NCBI GenBank assembly: GCA_028284775.1
Contig: JANQRB010000073.1
Span: forward strand, 1 to 64,000
Length of the DNA: 64,000 nt
Origin: Candidatus Kapaibacterium sp.
Lineage (GTDB): Bacteria; Bacteroidota; Ignavibacteria; Kapaibacteriales; UBA7675
Direction: 5' to 3'
The position numbers and the translations under genes were made by a program. The notes beneath the pieces are model-generated. The model had not been told where the DNA came from. It worked only from the letters and a program-made list of their open reading frames with translations, and ran no database searches. Of this stretch, positions 25,077 through 34,848 are shown piece after piece (within the stretch, counting starts at the first letter, position 1; each line of letters begins with the position of its first letter).

Positions 25077-26201
25077 GTGCCTGTGCCTCTTTTCGCCATC
25101 ATTGTACTTTCAGGCTGCGCCGTGTATGCCCTGCGGGTCCTGCTTTTTATTTTCGGCGCAAGGCGTGAACGCGGTCGTCCGCTGCCGACGCTGCGCGAGG
25201 GCTACCAGCCTTACGTTAGTGTTATTGTGCCGGCGCGCAATGAAGAAGCGAACATTGCCCCTTGCGTCCGATCGATAATGGCATGCCGCGGGGTGCGCGA
25301 TCGCTGCGAACTGATCGTGGTTAACGATCGTTCCACTGATGGGACTGCCGCGGTGCTGAAGGAACTCTGCGGCGAATTTCCCGGATTAATCGTTCACAAT
25401 ACAGCTGCCGTCGAGGTCGAGGCGAATCTGAAAGGGAAGCCGCGAGCCCTGCACGAGGGAATTCTGCGCTCGCAAGGCGAGATTCTTCTGATGACGGATG
25501 CCGACTGCACTGTCGAGCCCGATTGGATCGAATACTCTCGACGCCTGTACCACGATCCGGCAACCGCTATGGTCGCATCATTTACCGTCATCGAGCCGCA
25601 AAAGATATTCGATACGCTGCAAGCGCTGGAGTGGATGTTTAATCATACGATGGCTTCGGCCGGCGTCGGCCTGCGACAGCCGCTAGGCTGCTTCGGCAAT
25701 AATCTCTCGATACGTCGATCGCTCTACGACGAGCTGGGCGGCTTTGCCGGTATTCCCTTCTCGGTAACCGAAGACCTGGCGCTGCTGCAGGCTGTAGCAC
25801 GGTCGGGCCGGCAGATTCGCTATCCCTGCCACGCGGGACTCAAGGTTGCGACGCTGCCCGCAGAAAACTGGATGACATTTATCCGCCAGCACCAACGATG
25901 GGCCAAGGGCGGACAGGCGCTTGGCTGGCGTGCCACCATTTTCGTCATTTCTTCGGCCGCGATCTGGCTGGCAGCTATCACAGCGCTGGCTTCGGGTGCC
26001 TGGATCTTTTTGCTTGGCGTCCTCGCCTTCCGCATTCTGAGCGACACCCTGCTGCTCTGGCCCTCACTGCGCGAACTGGGCTTCCGCAGGCTGGCTCCCT
26101 GGCTATTGCTCGCCGTGCCCTTTTTCATGCTGCTGGAGCTGGTGATTCCATTCTTCTTGCTGCCGCGCAGCGTCAAATGGAAGGGGCAGGTCTTTCGCTG
26201 A
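25077..26201 (+). CDS. Membrane glycosyltransferase family 2
   Basis: The 374-residue protein has an N-terminal membrane helix, a GT2 domain and three C-terminal helices. Motifs are VSVIVPARNEEANIAPCV, the DxD-type MTDADCTV near residue 140, the acceptor ED in VTEDLALLQA, and the processive QxxRW in RQHQRWAKG. It probably transfers a sugar to a lipid or polysaccharide at the cytoplasmic face. The only fitting start is GTG at 25077. The substrate is unknown. Confidence 0.88.
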   Translation: MPVPLFAIIVLSGCAVYALRVLLFIFGARRERGRPLPTLREGYQPYVSVIVPARNEEANIAPCVRSIMACRGVRDRCELIVVNDRSTDGTAAVLKELCGEFPGLIVHNTAAVEVEANLKGKPRALHEGILRSQGEILLMTDADCTVEPDWIEYSRRLYHDPATAMVASFTVIEPQKIFDTLQALEWMFNHTMASAGVGLRQPLGCFGNNLSIRRSLYDELGGFAGIPFSVTEDLALLQAVARSGRQIRYPCHAGLKVATLPAENWMTFIRQHQRWAKGGQALGWRATIFVISSAAIWLAAITALASGAWIFLLGVLAFRILSDTLLLWPSLRELGFRRLAPWLLLAVPFFMLLELVIPFFLLPRSVKWKGQVFR

Positions 26202-26553
26202 GCCCCTTGTTGCACAATTCACGTTTTTACGCTAAATAGAGCGTTTGGCGACCTATGGAGTCTTCCGACCTCAGCCCGGCATCGGTCAGGTGTTGACAAC
26301 GAGACTCCGAACGCGGCCGGTATTCAGGAGCGGCAGCGCACATTTCGCCGGCAGGCCCGGATGCGAGAATCTCACAGCGCGCCTGTCCGAAGGCGTCTTG
26401 CGGCCCTGAATTGCGGCAGGCAAGCGTCAATTGACTCCGTCCTAATCATTAATTCGCTAATCTTGTAACAACCGTCAGCACAATGTTTATGTTTTGCAAG
26501 GCTTTGAATATCGCCTGATGGTAATGCGTTAACACCAAAGGAAGGGGCCAGGG
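26202..26553. other. Intergenic region, 352 bases
   Basis: No convincing gene. It contains a perfect 10-bp palindrome GTCAATTGAC at 26426-26435 and an AT-richer stretch from about 26440 to 26520 that is the likely promoter area for the antiporter gene. No clear terminator follows the glycosyltransferase. Confidence 0.5.
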
Positions 26554-29500
26554 ATGCACGGAGACCAACTCATGAATTTTATGCTGATGTTCGGCGGCAT
26601 TATTGTCGCCGGGTTTGTCGGCAACGTCCTGTTTCGCATCACGCGAATACCCTCGGTTTTGCTGCTGATGACGATCGGCGTGCTGTTGGGTCCGGTATTC
26701 GGAGTCGTTCGTTTCGAAGATGTACAGCCCTATGCGTCGGTCTTCGGTACGGTCGCCTTGTTGATCATCTTGTTTGAGGGCGGTCTCGATCTCAACATTC
26801 GCACTGTTATCCAGCAGTTCGGCAAGGCGATATTGCTGACGGTAACGGTCTTCTTTCTTACGCTGCTTCTGACCGTCGCGGCCGCCATGTTCTTTATGGA
26901 CCTCGAATTATTGCCAGCCATTCTGTTGGGTGGACTGGTCGGCGGCACCAGCCCGGCCATTATTCTACCGATCGTCAACCGGCTGAAGGTCAGCGAAGGA
27001 TTTAAAACGATAATGTACCTGGAGCCGGCCCTGGCCGATGTCTTGATCATCGTGACGGTCATTATTGGCCTTCAGGTGTACGAGACTCAAACGACCGATC
27101 CATTGACAGTCACCCTCGATTTCTTACAGCTGATGTTCCTGGCAATCCTGTTGGCGCTGGTAGCCGGCGCTTTGTGGGCGCGTTTTATCGGCAGTCTGCG
27201 GGGCGAATCTGTTTCATATATGCTCACGCTCGGTTTCCTGTTCCTGCTGTACTGGATCGCCGAGCATCTGGGGGGCAGCGGTGTCATCGCCGTCTTCTTT
27301 TTCGGCATGGTTCTCGCCAATGTAGAAGGCACACTCGAGCGGGTGACCGGCAGCATTCGCCAGGCGATCGGCATCCGGGTAGACGCAACCAAGTTCGCTC
27401 TCGATGAATTTGTGCACAACATCACGATCGAACTCTCATTTCTGGTGCGTGTCTTTTTCTTCGTGCTGCTGGGCCTGCTGCTGAAATTTGACGATCTGAC
27501 CTGGGAGAGAGCCGGCTATCTGACTATTATCGCGCTGGTATGTGTGGCGGCGCGTTTGCTGGGCGTCTGGTTGTTTCAGCGCTTCAACAGCAAGTACTCG
27601 CGCTATGAAAAGATGATTATGCACGGAATGCTGCCGCGCGGGCTGGCGACCGCCGTAATGGCCTTTTACATTTTCGACTGGGTACACCCCGCCACCGGTC
27701 AGCAGATCGCCGGCACCGACCTGTTTCCCCTCTATGCTCTCGGTGTAATTGTATTGACAAACATCTTCATGACCGGCGTCATTGCCTCGGCTGAACGTCT
27801 CCAGCCCCGGTCAGTGAGCCAGGACGCGGAGTCGGCACAGCCTGAAAGCGAGCAGGAGGAAGATAGCACCGCGGCGGCGCAGGATACCGAAGCAGAGGTC
27901 GATGTGCCTGCGCCGGATGACCCGGGCGGCGCAAAACACGCCGAGCCTCTTTTGCAACGCAATCTTGACCACAGCGTCGAATCCCAGCCTGCCAGCGACG
28001 ACCGCGAATGGTCCGATGATGAGTGGCACAGCTTTCACGAGCGTATGATTCACTGGCTGCGCATCAGCCAGCGGCGCTTTAAGGAGATCGACTACATTTC
28101 AACGCGTTCGCTGCGTCTCAAGAATGTGGTCTTCTGGCTGCAGATCTTTGCCACCACGATTATTACCATCCTCGGCCTCATGATGGATAATGCCACCGTG
28201 GTCCTGGCCGGCATGTTTTTTTCGCCTATCCTGGCGCTGCTCAATACGCTCAGCCTGAGTCTGACCGAAGGCGACGTCTATATGTTCATTAAGGGAATGC
28301 TGAAGCTCTTGATAACCGCCTTGGTGATTGTGAGCGTCAGCGCAATTGCCGCCGCCGCTGTACCCTTTACCGGTATACCGGAATCCGTACTTCAGCGCAC
28401 CGAACCGACTGTCCTCGATTTTACGCTCGGGTTTTTTGTCGGCATCTTTGTCCCGATAGTGATGTTCAGGGGGCGCCAGGTCGAGATTTTCGCGGTGTCG
28501 CCAATCGTGGCGCTGCTGGTTTTTCCCTCGCTGGCGGTCATCGGTTACGGTATCGGCTCGGGGACGGCTACGAAGGCACTGGCGGACATTGTTATCGGCG
28601 GGCTGCTGTCGGTCAGCGCCAATTGCGTGGCGATGTTCATTGGCGCGGTAATCGTACTGCTGATGCTGGGCGTGGTGAAACACGAAGCATCGGAATACAT
28701 CCGCGAGTGGAAGCGGCAGGAGCTTTCCAGAGGCCTGCTGGCGCACTTGCTCAAGCCCTTCGGCATTGCTCGCCTATTAGGAACTACCGGCACAATCAGC
28801 GCCCGTCTGATCGTACTTGCCTTGTTTAGCTTCGCGTTGATAATTCCCCTGCAGCAAACCATCAACGACATCTCGGAGACCTATACGATCGAAACGACGA
28901 TTAAGGATCTCGCCGCGCAGCGCTTTGAGCTGGATGAACGCTCTTCGATAATTTCGACGGAGGTGGTTCGGAAGGAAAAGATAGTGCAGGCTCGAATTCG
29001 CGTGGCAACAAAGGAGTTTTTTAGCAAAACCGACATAGATAATTTTGAATACGCCGCCGGCGATGTCCTCGGTATACCGACGCGATTGATTCTCGTGCAG
29101 AGTCAGGGTAACATCGGTGCCTCGGCGGAAATCGGCCCCCGGCCTGTTTCGCAGGAAAGCGGCGACAACCAGACCTTCGGCGATCGCCTCTCAACGGTTG
29201 AACTGGACTTTCAGCGCGCCATCAGCTCATTCAGCGGATTGTCAGACGTTTCGATTATCGGCGTCAATACGATCTTGCGCGCGAAGACCGGCGTAACGAC
29301 CATCGAAGTCGTGTACCTGGCCGCCCATACCCTGGAGGGCACAGCGGAAACCCTGATCCGACGGGATATTGCGGCATCCCTTGGCTTCGCGCCTGCCAGT
29401 ATCGATTTGCAGTGGCTGCCTAACAAATTTCAGGGGCGAACAGCAAATCTGGCCGGTTTGCGGGCGCAGCAATCGGAAGCGAAACCTGGTGAAATTCTCC

Positions 29501-29670
29501 AGAAGTACCCCGGTATCTCCGGTGAAATCGTTCTGCCGTCGACGATAAGCCCGGATTCCCTGACATCCTTTGAACGACAATTGCGCGGACAGGCACCCGC
29601 TTTACGGGATACCAATCGCTTTCGGGTCGTGTTGGGTGAATCGGATAACATTGCCTTGCAATTACGGTAG
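26554..29670 (+). CDS. Cation/proton antiporter (CPA/NhaP-like) fused to DUF389 membrane domain
   Basis: This 1038-residue protein combines two membrane modules. Residues 1 to about 415 are a cation/proton antiporter with LLLMTIGVLLGPVFGVV, LFEGGLDLNIRTVIQQFG, GGTSPAIILPIVNRL and MLPRGLATAVMAF. An acidic linker of about 70 residues follows. Residues about 521-705 match DUF389: LGLMMDNATVVLAGMFFSPI, RTEPTVLDFTLGFFVGI and SVSANCVAM. A further membrane helix and a large soluble domain of about 280 residues complete the protein. Exchange of Na+ or K+ for H+ is likely for the first half; the role of DUF389 is unknown. The ATG at 26554 is preceded by a GGAAGGGG-type ribosome site. Confidence 0.88.
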   Translation: MHGDQLMNFMLMFGGIIVAGFVGNVLFRITRIPSVLLLMTIGVLLGPVFGVVRFEDVQPYASVFGTVALLIILFEGGLDLNIRTVIQQFGKAILLTVTVFFLTLLLTVAAAMFFMDLELLPAILLGGLVGGTSPAIILPIVNRLKVSEGFKTIMYLEPALADVLIIVTVIIGLQVYETQTTDPLTVTLDFLQLMFLAILLALVAGALWARFIGSLRGESVSYMLTLGFLFLLYWIAEHLGGSGVIAVFFFGMVLANVEGTLERVTGSIRQAIGIRVDATKFALDEFVHNITIELSFLVRVFFFVLLGLLLKFDDLTWERAGYLTIIALVCVAARLLGVWLFQRFNSKYSRYEKMIMHGMLPRGLATAVMAFYIFDWVHPATGQQIAGTDLFPLYALGVIVLTNIFMTGVIASAERLQPRSVSQDAESAQPESEQEEDSTAAAQDTEAEVDVPAPDDPGGAKHAEPLLQRNLDHSVESQPASDDREWSDDEWHSFHERMIHWLRISQRRFKEIDYISTRSLRLKNVVFWLQIFATTIITILGLMMDNATVVLAGMFFSPILALLNTLSLSLTEGDVYMFIKGMLKLLITALVIVSVSAIAAAAVPFTGIPESVLQRTEPTVLDFTLGFFVGIFVPIVMFRGRQVEIFAVSPIVALLVFPSLAVIGYGIGSGTATKALADIVIGGLLSVSANCVAMFIGAVIVLLMLGVVKHEASEYIREWKRQELSRGLLAHLLKPFGIARLLGTTGTISARLIVLALFSFALIIPLQQTINDISETYTIETTIKDLAAQRFELDERSSIISTEVVRKEKIVQARIRVATKEFFSKTDIDNFEYAAGDVLGIPTRLILVQSQGNIGASAEIGPRPVSQESGDNQTFGDRLSTVELDFQRAISSFSGLSDVSIIGVNTILRAKTGVTTIEVVYLAAHTLEGTAETLIRRDIAASLGFAPASIDLQWLPNKFQGRTANLAGLRAQQSEAKPGEILQKYPGISGEIVLPSTISPDSLTSFERQLRGQAPALRDTNRFRVVLGESDNIALQLR

Positions 29671-30247
29671 AATATGAGACCGAGAGTCCCGAAATTTTTA
29701 TAAATCGATACTTTTCCCTACCTTCCGAATCCTTGACTTTTTTCGAATCGCGAATGTTGGTCATTTCGAAGCGATCGGAGACATTCTGCGGTGAGGCGAA
29801 TCAGCCGATGCACATTAGCAAACATCGCCTGAATCCATCGCAAGAATGTGAGCTTGAGTTCTGACTTTATCGGCTTTCTGCGATCGAGGGACTCGTCCCG
29901 GTTTGTTCCGTGCATTGTGATATTCGATAGTTACTCCAATCGGATTGACGACCGGCAGCAGCGCAACGGAATCGCGGCATACCATAACCACGTGGCCGCC
30001 AAAGCGCCGACTGCCATTTTGTAGTCTCGTTCGCTGCGCACGTATTGGATCGTTGATATGCGCCTCCAGTCTCGGTCCTGACCCGGATTGCAAGGCGTCG
30101 ACGCCGGCATTGTCGCCGGAGAGGGTATTTGTTCCCGCTCCGCGATTTTATGTCTTTTTACACAGGGTAATGACCCGGCGGGATAGTGAGTATGCCGCAT
30201 AAAATGCAGAGTGTTTACTTAGTTAAATCTACGAGGAGGGTAGCATA
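29671..30247. other. Intergenic region, 577 bases
   Basis: This long leader lies between the antiporter gene and the aminomutase-like gene, both on the plus strand. I see no riboswitch I recognise. A 92-codon minus-strand frame (29815-30093, TTG start) reads fairly protein-like but matches nothing I know. AT-rich sequence at 30200-30230 and a strong GGAGGG mark the start region of the next gene. Confidence 0.5.
30235..30240 (+). promoter_or_regulatory. Ribosome-binding site fixing a TTG start
   Basis: GGAGGG ends seven bases before the TTG at 30248. That spacing supports this rare start codon over the in-frame ATG at 30266, which has no such site. Confidence 0.7.
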
Positions 30248-31720
30248 TTGCAACAAATAGAGGCAATGCAAAGGACGGCAGGCAATGGCGTAGCATCACA
30301 GTCGAAGTACAAAGCATACAGTCTGCACAATTTTAGACGTATTCCGCAGATTCAAGCCTTCTTAAGCGAAGAGCAGATGTTTGATATTGAAGTGGTTGGC
30401 AGTGTTTTACCTTTCAAGACCAACAGTTACGTTATCGACGAACTCATACGCTGGGAAGATGTCCCGAATGATCCGATTTTCGTATTGACCTTCCCGCAAA
30501 AAGAGATGCTCCTGCCTGAACACTATGATCAAATGGCCAGTGTTCTGCGCTCCAATCCCAGCCGCGAGGCTATCAAAGAAGCTGCCAACGCAATTCGCCT
30601 GCAGCTTAACCCGCATCCCGCCGGCCAGCTCGAACACAATGTTCCCCAGCTTTACGAAGGTAAACTCGACGGAGCGCAGCACAAGTATAAGGAGACGATT
30701 CTCTTCTTTCCGAGCCAGGGCCAGACCTGCCATGCTTATTGCTCTTTTTGCTTTCGCTGGCCGCAGTTCGTCGGCCTGGATAATTTGAAATTCGCTTCTA
30801 AAGAAGTCGATTCGCTGATTGAATATTTGCGGCAGCATCCCGAGGTTTCGGATGTGCTGTTTACCGGCGGCGACCCCCTGATTATGAGTGCCAAGATCCT
30901 GCGCGCCTATGTAGAGCCATTATTGGAGGCGGAACTGCCGAACCTGCGCAGCATCCGATTCGGCACCAAAGCATTGGGCTACTGGCCCTACAAATTTTTG
31001 AATGATAAGGATAGCGACGAGCTGATGGAATTGCTGGGCGGGATTGTGGAGCGCGGCAAGCACCTTGCCATCATGTCGCACTTCAATCATCCGCGGGAGC
31101 TCGGAACAGCCGCGGTGCGCGAAGCAATCGGACGCTTGCGGTCAATCGGTGCGGAAATTCGTACACAATCGCCGATTCTGCAGAATATTAATGACAATGC
31201 AGAGGCTTGGGAGACGATGTGGCGCGAGCAGGTGAGCCTCGGCTGCATTCCCTACTATATGTTTATGGTGCGGGACACCGGCGCTCAGCATTATTTCGGC
31301 GTTCCCCTGGAGCGCGCCTGGCGCATCTTTCGAGCGGCCTATCAGCGTGTCAGCGGATTGTCGCGAACGGTTCGCGGACCAAGTATGTCGGCGGGCCCGG
31401 GCAAAGTCGAGATACTTGGCCTGAGCGAGGTGGCGGGCGAACAGGTGTTTACGCTGCGTTTTCTGCAGGGTCGAAACCCCGATTGGGTGCTGCGCCCCTT
31501 TTATGCCAAATACGACCCGAAGGCGCTCTGGCTGGACGACTTAGAGCCGGCCTTCGGCGAAGAGCTCTTTTTCTTCGAGGAGGAGGAGCCGGGCTGGATC
31601 CCCGCTCAGCGTCAGGCTGCATTAACGGCTACCACAAATGGCAACGGCAAGGGGCATAACCATGCCAAGAACCGAACGCGCCGAAACGGTTCTCTGTCTT
31701 CTAATGGTGTCTTTGTGTAA
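30248..31720 (+). CDS. Radical-SAM protein of the lysine 2,3-aminomutase (KamA) family
   Basis: The 490-residue protein has the radical-SAM cluster motif CHAYCSFCF with Cys 161, 165 and 168. It then shows VLFTGGDPLIMSAK for SAM binding and a PLP-type Lys near residue 386 in SMSAGPGKVEILG, in the place of the PGGGGK lysine of true KamA. The family moves an amino group between adjacent carbons. The region before the cluster and the C-terminus differ from classical KamA. A Gly/Asn/Lys-rich tail of about 35 residues ends the protein. Lysine is therefore only one candidate substrate. A strong terminator follows. Confidence 0.85.
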   Translation: MQQIEAMQRTAGNGVASQSKYKAYSLHNFRRIPQIQAFLSEEQMFDIEVVGSVLPFKTNSYVIDELIRWEDVPNDPIFVLTFPQKEMLLPEHYDQMASVLRSNPSREAIKEAANAIRLQLNPHPAGQLEHNVPQLYEGKLDGAQHKYKETILFFPSQGQTCHAYCSFCFRWPQFVGLDNLKFASKEVDSLIEYLRQHPEVSDVLFTGGDPLIMSAKILRAYVEPLLEAELPNLRSIRFGTKALGYWPYKFLNDKDSDELMELLGGIVERGKHLAIMSHFNHPRELGTAAVREAIGRLRSIGAEIRTQSPILQNINDNAEAWETMWREQVSLGCIPYYMFMVRDTGAQHYFGVPLERAWRIFRAAYQRVSGLSRTVRGPSMSAGPGKVEILGLSEVAGEQVFTLRFLQGRNPDWVLRPFYAKYDPKALWLDDLEPAFGEELFFFEEEEPGWIPAQRQAALTATTNGNGKGHNHAKNRTRRNGSLSSNGVFV

Positions 31721-31756
31721 TTGCTTCTTCGACGCGGAGCTTGCAAATAAGTGCTA

Positions 31757-31791
31757 CGGAATCAGACTCACATCTGATTCCGTTTTTTTTT
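31757..31791 (+). terminator. Rho-independent terminator of the KamA-like gene
   Basis: CGGAATCAGA and TCTGATTCCG form a perfect 10-bp stem with a six-base loop, followed by nine T residues. It lies 36 bases after the stop codon. Confidence 0.95.
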
Positions 31792-31807
31792 GCCGTGAGA
31801 ATGGTAA

Positions 31808-32953
31808 TCAGATGGCGTCCAGCGCTTGTTCAATATCACGTAGCAGGTCGGCCTTGTCTTCGATACCCACGGAGAGGCGAATCAGGCCGTCGCTGATGCC
31901 AAGGCGTCTGCGTGTTTCGGGCGGTACGCTGCCGTGCGTCATTGAGGCCGGATGATTGACCAGCGACTCCACACCGCCCAGCGATTCCGCCAGGAGGAAG
32001 ATCTTCAGCCGCTCGGCAAATGTGTGAGCGCGTTCTTCCGACCCCAGTTCTATCGATATCATCCCGCCAAAGCCGCTCGATTGACGCCGGGCAAGCTCGT
32101 GTTGCGGATGAGATGGCAGCCCGGGATACAGGGTCTTTTCGATTTTCGGATGTTCGTTGCACATCTCGGCGACGGCCCGCGCATTTTCATCATGCTGCCG
32201 CATTCGCAGAGCCAGAGTTTTGCTGGACCGGAGGCATAACCAGCAATCCAGCGGACCAGGGACGGCCCCTGCCGCATTCTGAACAAATTTCAACTCTTCC
32301 GCCAGCTCATCGCTTCCGGTCACGGCAACGCCGCCGACCAAATCGGAATGTCCGCCGAGATACTTGGTAACCGAATGCATGACGATATCGGCTCCCAGCT
32401 CAAGCGGCCGCTGAAGATAGGGCGTCATAAAAGTGTTATCCACCACCAGCAGCGCATTGTGGGCTTTGCACAGCCCGGCAACGGCCTCAATGTCGATCAC
32501 CGACATCATCGGGTTGGTTGGCGACTCGGTGAACACCATCTTTGTCGACGACTGCAGGGCGTCGGCCAGACGGGTCGGGTCGGTCATATCGATGTAGCTG
32601 AATTCGAGGCCAAAGCGGCGGTACACTTTGTCGAAGAGGCGAAAGGTTCCGCCGTACATATCTTCGGATGCGACGATGTGATCGCCGCGGGCAAACAACT
32701 TCATGATGGAATCGAGTGTGGCCATGCCGCTGCTGAACGCCACGCCCTGAGCGCCGCCTTCGAGTGCCGCAATATTGTTTTCCCAGGCCAGGCGCGTGGG
32801 ATTGTGCGTTCGGGCATACTCGAAACCCTTATGCTGCCCGACAGCCGTTTGCGCATACGTGGAGGTCTGAAAGAGCGGTACGGTCACGGCGCCGGTTAAT
32901 CCCTCGGGATCCTGGCCGGCATGTATTGCTCTTGTTGCGAAACCCTGCTTCAT
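31808..32953 (-). CDS. metB: Trans-sulfuration PLP enzyme (cystathionine gamma-synthase/lyase type)
   Basis: The 381-residue fold-type I PLP enzyme has FATRAIHAGQDPEGLTGAV, VPLFQTSTYAQ, YARTHNPTRLAWENNIAAL, LLVVDNTFMTPYLQRPLELG and the PLP Lys in HSVTKYLGGHSDLVGG. These match the Cys/Met metabolism family. It could be cystathionine gamma-synthase or gamma-lyase; the motifs alone do not separate them, so the symbol is tentative. It lies 39 bases downstream of an outer-membrane protein gene and may be transcribed with it. Confidence 0.92.
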   Translation of the reverse strand: MKQGFATRAIHAGQDPEGLTGAVTVPLFQTSTYAQTAVGQHKGFEYARTHNPTRLAWENNIAALEGGAQGVAFSSGMATLDSIMKLFARGDHIVASEDMYGGTFRLFDKVYRRFGLEFSYIDMTDPTRLADALQSSTKMVFTESPTNPMMSVIDIEAVAGLCKAHNALLVVDNTFMTPYLQRPLELGADIVMHSVTKYLGGHSDLVGGVAVTGSDELAEELKFVQNAAGAVPGPLDCWLCLRSSKTLALRMRQHDENARAVAEMCNEHPKIEKTLYPGLPSHPQHELARRQSSGFGGMISIELGSEERAHTFAERLKIFLLAESLGGVESLVNHPASMTHGSVPPETRRRLGISDGLIRLSVGIEDKADLLRDIEQALDAI

Positions 32954-32992
32954 ATTTCCTCAACCAGTTTAACATTGCTGTAATTTCGTTGA

Positions 32993-34603
32993 TTATTCGC
33001 GATCGATCTGCTCGCCGAAAAATTGTGGAACTTCAAAGTCGTGCGAGCCGAAGAGTGGAAAAGGATGAGAGGTCGAGAGAACGATCTGACCGATCTCACT
33101 GCGATCGAAATTGTAGGCCGCATCCACCCGGAAAACATTGTTGCCGCCGAAGAATCCGTGGTGAAGACGCAGCCCGGCGCCAAGAGCCTTATGCACTCTG
33201 ATGTCGGCCAGTTGCCGTTCCTGATCCCAAATTGCGCCTGCGTCGTAAAACAGCGCCATTGCCAGATCGAATCCTGCAAGCCGCCAGCCGGGCCGCAGGC
33301 GCGCCTCTACACTAGCAATAATGCGGTTGTCGCCACGCAAGGCGTTGGCCGTGTAGCCGCGCAGGCCTGCATCGCTATCCAGCAGCAGATCGCGAAATGC
33401 ATCCCAGTTCCAGGATGTCTGCTGGCGGAGGCGGGCGGCCAGCAAGAGGGAAGACGATAGTCTGAAATGTCCCAGCCCTCTGAAGCTGAGATGCGTGTAA
33501 CGAGCTTCGGAATCCTGAAAACCGCTGCCCGCCGCCAGGCTGCCAAAAAGATAGGCCTCACCCAAGAGTGCGGACAACTGAACCTGTCCTCCGGCGTAAA
33601 AAAGTTTTTCGCCTGCCGACGCCAGCGGAAAAGCCCTGCCCAGCACGGCCGTGCCCCAGGCGCCGATCGGCACACGTCCGCTGGCGGTCTCATCCAGCGT
33701 AACGGCGCTGCCGAACTCCTGCGCAAGTGACGAGAAGCCGAGCAGGAAACGGCCCGAGTTGTCCAGTGCACGGCGCAGCTCCGCTCTGTCGCTTTCCACA
33801 TCGTCCAGCAGGAGCAGCGCCGTGATAATAAAGCGGTCGTCCTTTCGCAAGGCACTGCTAAACCACGCCGCGCCGCGAAGCCGGCTCTGGTCGACGCGCT
33901 GTACAGAGTCCGGCAGAGGATAGACAAACTCGAAGCCATCGGAGACTTCGACCTTCAATCCATAGGCAAACCCGTCGTAGGAAGAATACAAAGGTTTGGC
34001 GGCAAGCGCGTTGATGTCGCGACGAGCGTCATTCCAGTCGAGCTGCCCGGCTATACTGAGAGGAGTGCCGAGGAATCGATGCAGCGCCAGATCGAGATTC
34101 AGATTGGCACCGATGTCGTTTTCGCTGCGATCTGAAGCCAGCGCGCCTAATCTTGTGCCGCCGGAAGAGGCGTCTCTGAGGGTCAGACCCAGGCCGAAGC
34201 TTTCTTCATCGCCGCCGGTAGCAAGGTGTAGCTGCGGCAGGATTCGGGGCTGCGGCTCCAAAATAATAACGACCTTGCTCGCAAAGCGACTGACGGAGTC
34301 AAGTTCGATTCGTACCGATGCAAACTGTCCCGTCGCCAGCAGATTGCGCTCCGTTTCCGCCAGTAGTCCTTCATCCAGGTACTCGCCTTCGGCAAAGAGC
34401 AATTCGTTTTCGATAAACTGATCACTAATGTGCGGGCTCACGATGTGCGGCCAGGCGCTGCCCTCCAGCAAGAGTTCATACTCGATTCCGCGAATGACGA
34501 TTTCGTCTTCCGCCTCGTCATCCGCCCGGAGTTCCATACAGAGTCCGAAGCACAGGAGTGACAAGATTAACACAATTTTTGTCGCAAGGTTTATACTACG
34601 CAT
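32993..34603 (-). CDS. Omp85-superfamily outer-membrane protein
   Basis: The 536-residue protein has a signal peptide (IVLILSLLCFGLCMELRA) and a POTRA-like segment with NELLFAEGEYLDEGLLAETE and ATGQFASVRIEL. Then comes a beta-barrel rich in alternating strands, with LSFRGLGHFRLSSSLLLAARLR and DSDAGLRGYTANALRGDNRI. The latter resembles the conserved RGY loop of Omp85 proteins. It is far shorter than the BamA encoded at 16399-18831. A role in protein or lipid export is possible. It is transcribed toward metB. Confidence 0.75.
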   Translation of the reverse strand: MRSINLATKIVLILSLLCFGLCMELRADDEAEDEIVIRGIEYELLLEGSAWPHIVSPHISDQFIENELLFAEGEYLDEGLLAETERNLLATGQFASVRIELDSVSRFASKVVIILEPQPRILPQLHLATGGDEESFGLGLTLRDASSGGTRLGALASDRSENDIGANLNLDLALHRFLGTPLSIAGQLDWNDARRDINALAAKPLYSSYDGFAYGLKVEVSDGFEFVYPLPDSVQRVDQSRLRGAAWFSSALRKDDRFIITALLLLDDVESDRAELRRALDNSGRFLLGFSSLAQEFGSAVTLDETASGRVPIGAWGTAVLGRAFPLASAGEKLFYAGGQVQLSALLGEAYLFGSLAAGSGFQDSEARYTHLSFRGLGHFRLSSSLLLAARLRQQTSWNWDAFRDLLLDSDAGLRGYTANALRGDNRIIASVEARLRPGWRLAGFDLAMALFYDAGAIWDQERQLADIRVHKALGAGLRLHHGFFGGNNVFRVDAAYNFDRSEIGQIVLSTSHPFPLFGSHDFEVPQFFGEQIDRE

Positions 34604-34848
34604 ACCATCGCCACTTTACCAGCCTTGTACGACAAGCTGTGCGGATTTCATTGCTTCGGGAAAGCGTATAAATTAGCAAAAATCATCGCGAATGTGCGGA
34701 GAAAAATTTAGCGTGTTACGTGCAAATATTGCTTATCTTCTTCGCTTTCACAGAATTAGTATGCACAAGCGGAATTGAAGCTTTGCTAATCCCTTTAGCC
34801 TGGTTGTTTTACAAAGCCAATTTTTACGAATCACGGTAAGGTGGCCTT

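Noticed and set aside
29815..30093. Minus-strand frame of 92 codons with a TTG start in the antiporter-aminomutase gap
   Set aside because: It reads fairly protein-like but has no ribosome site, no ATG and no family I recognise. The leader role of this region explains it equally well.
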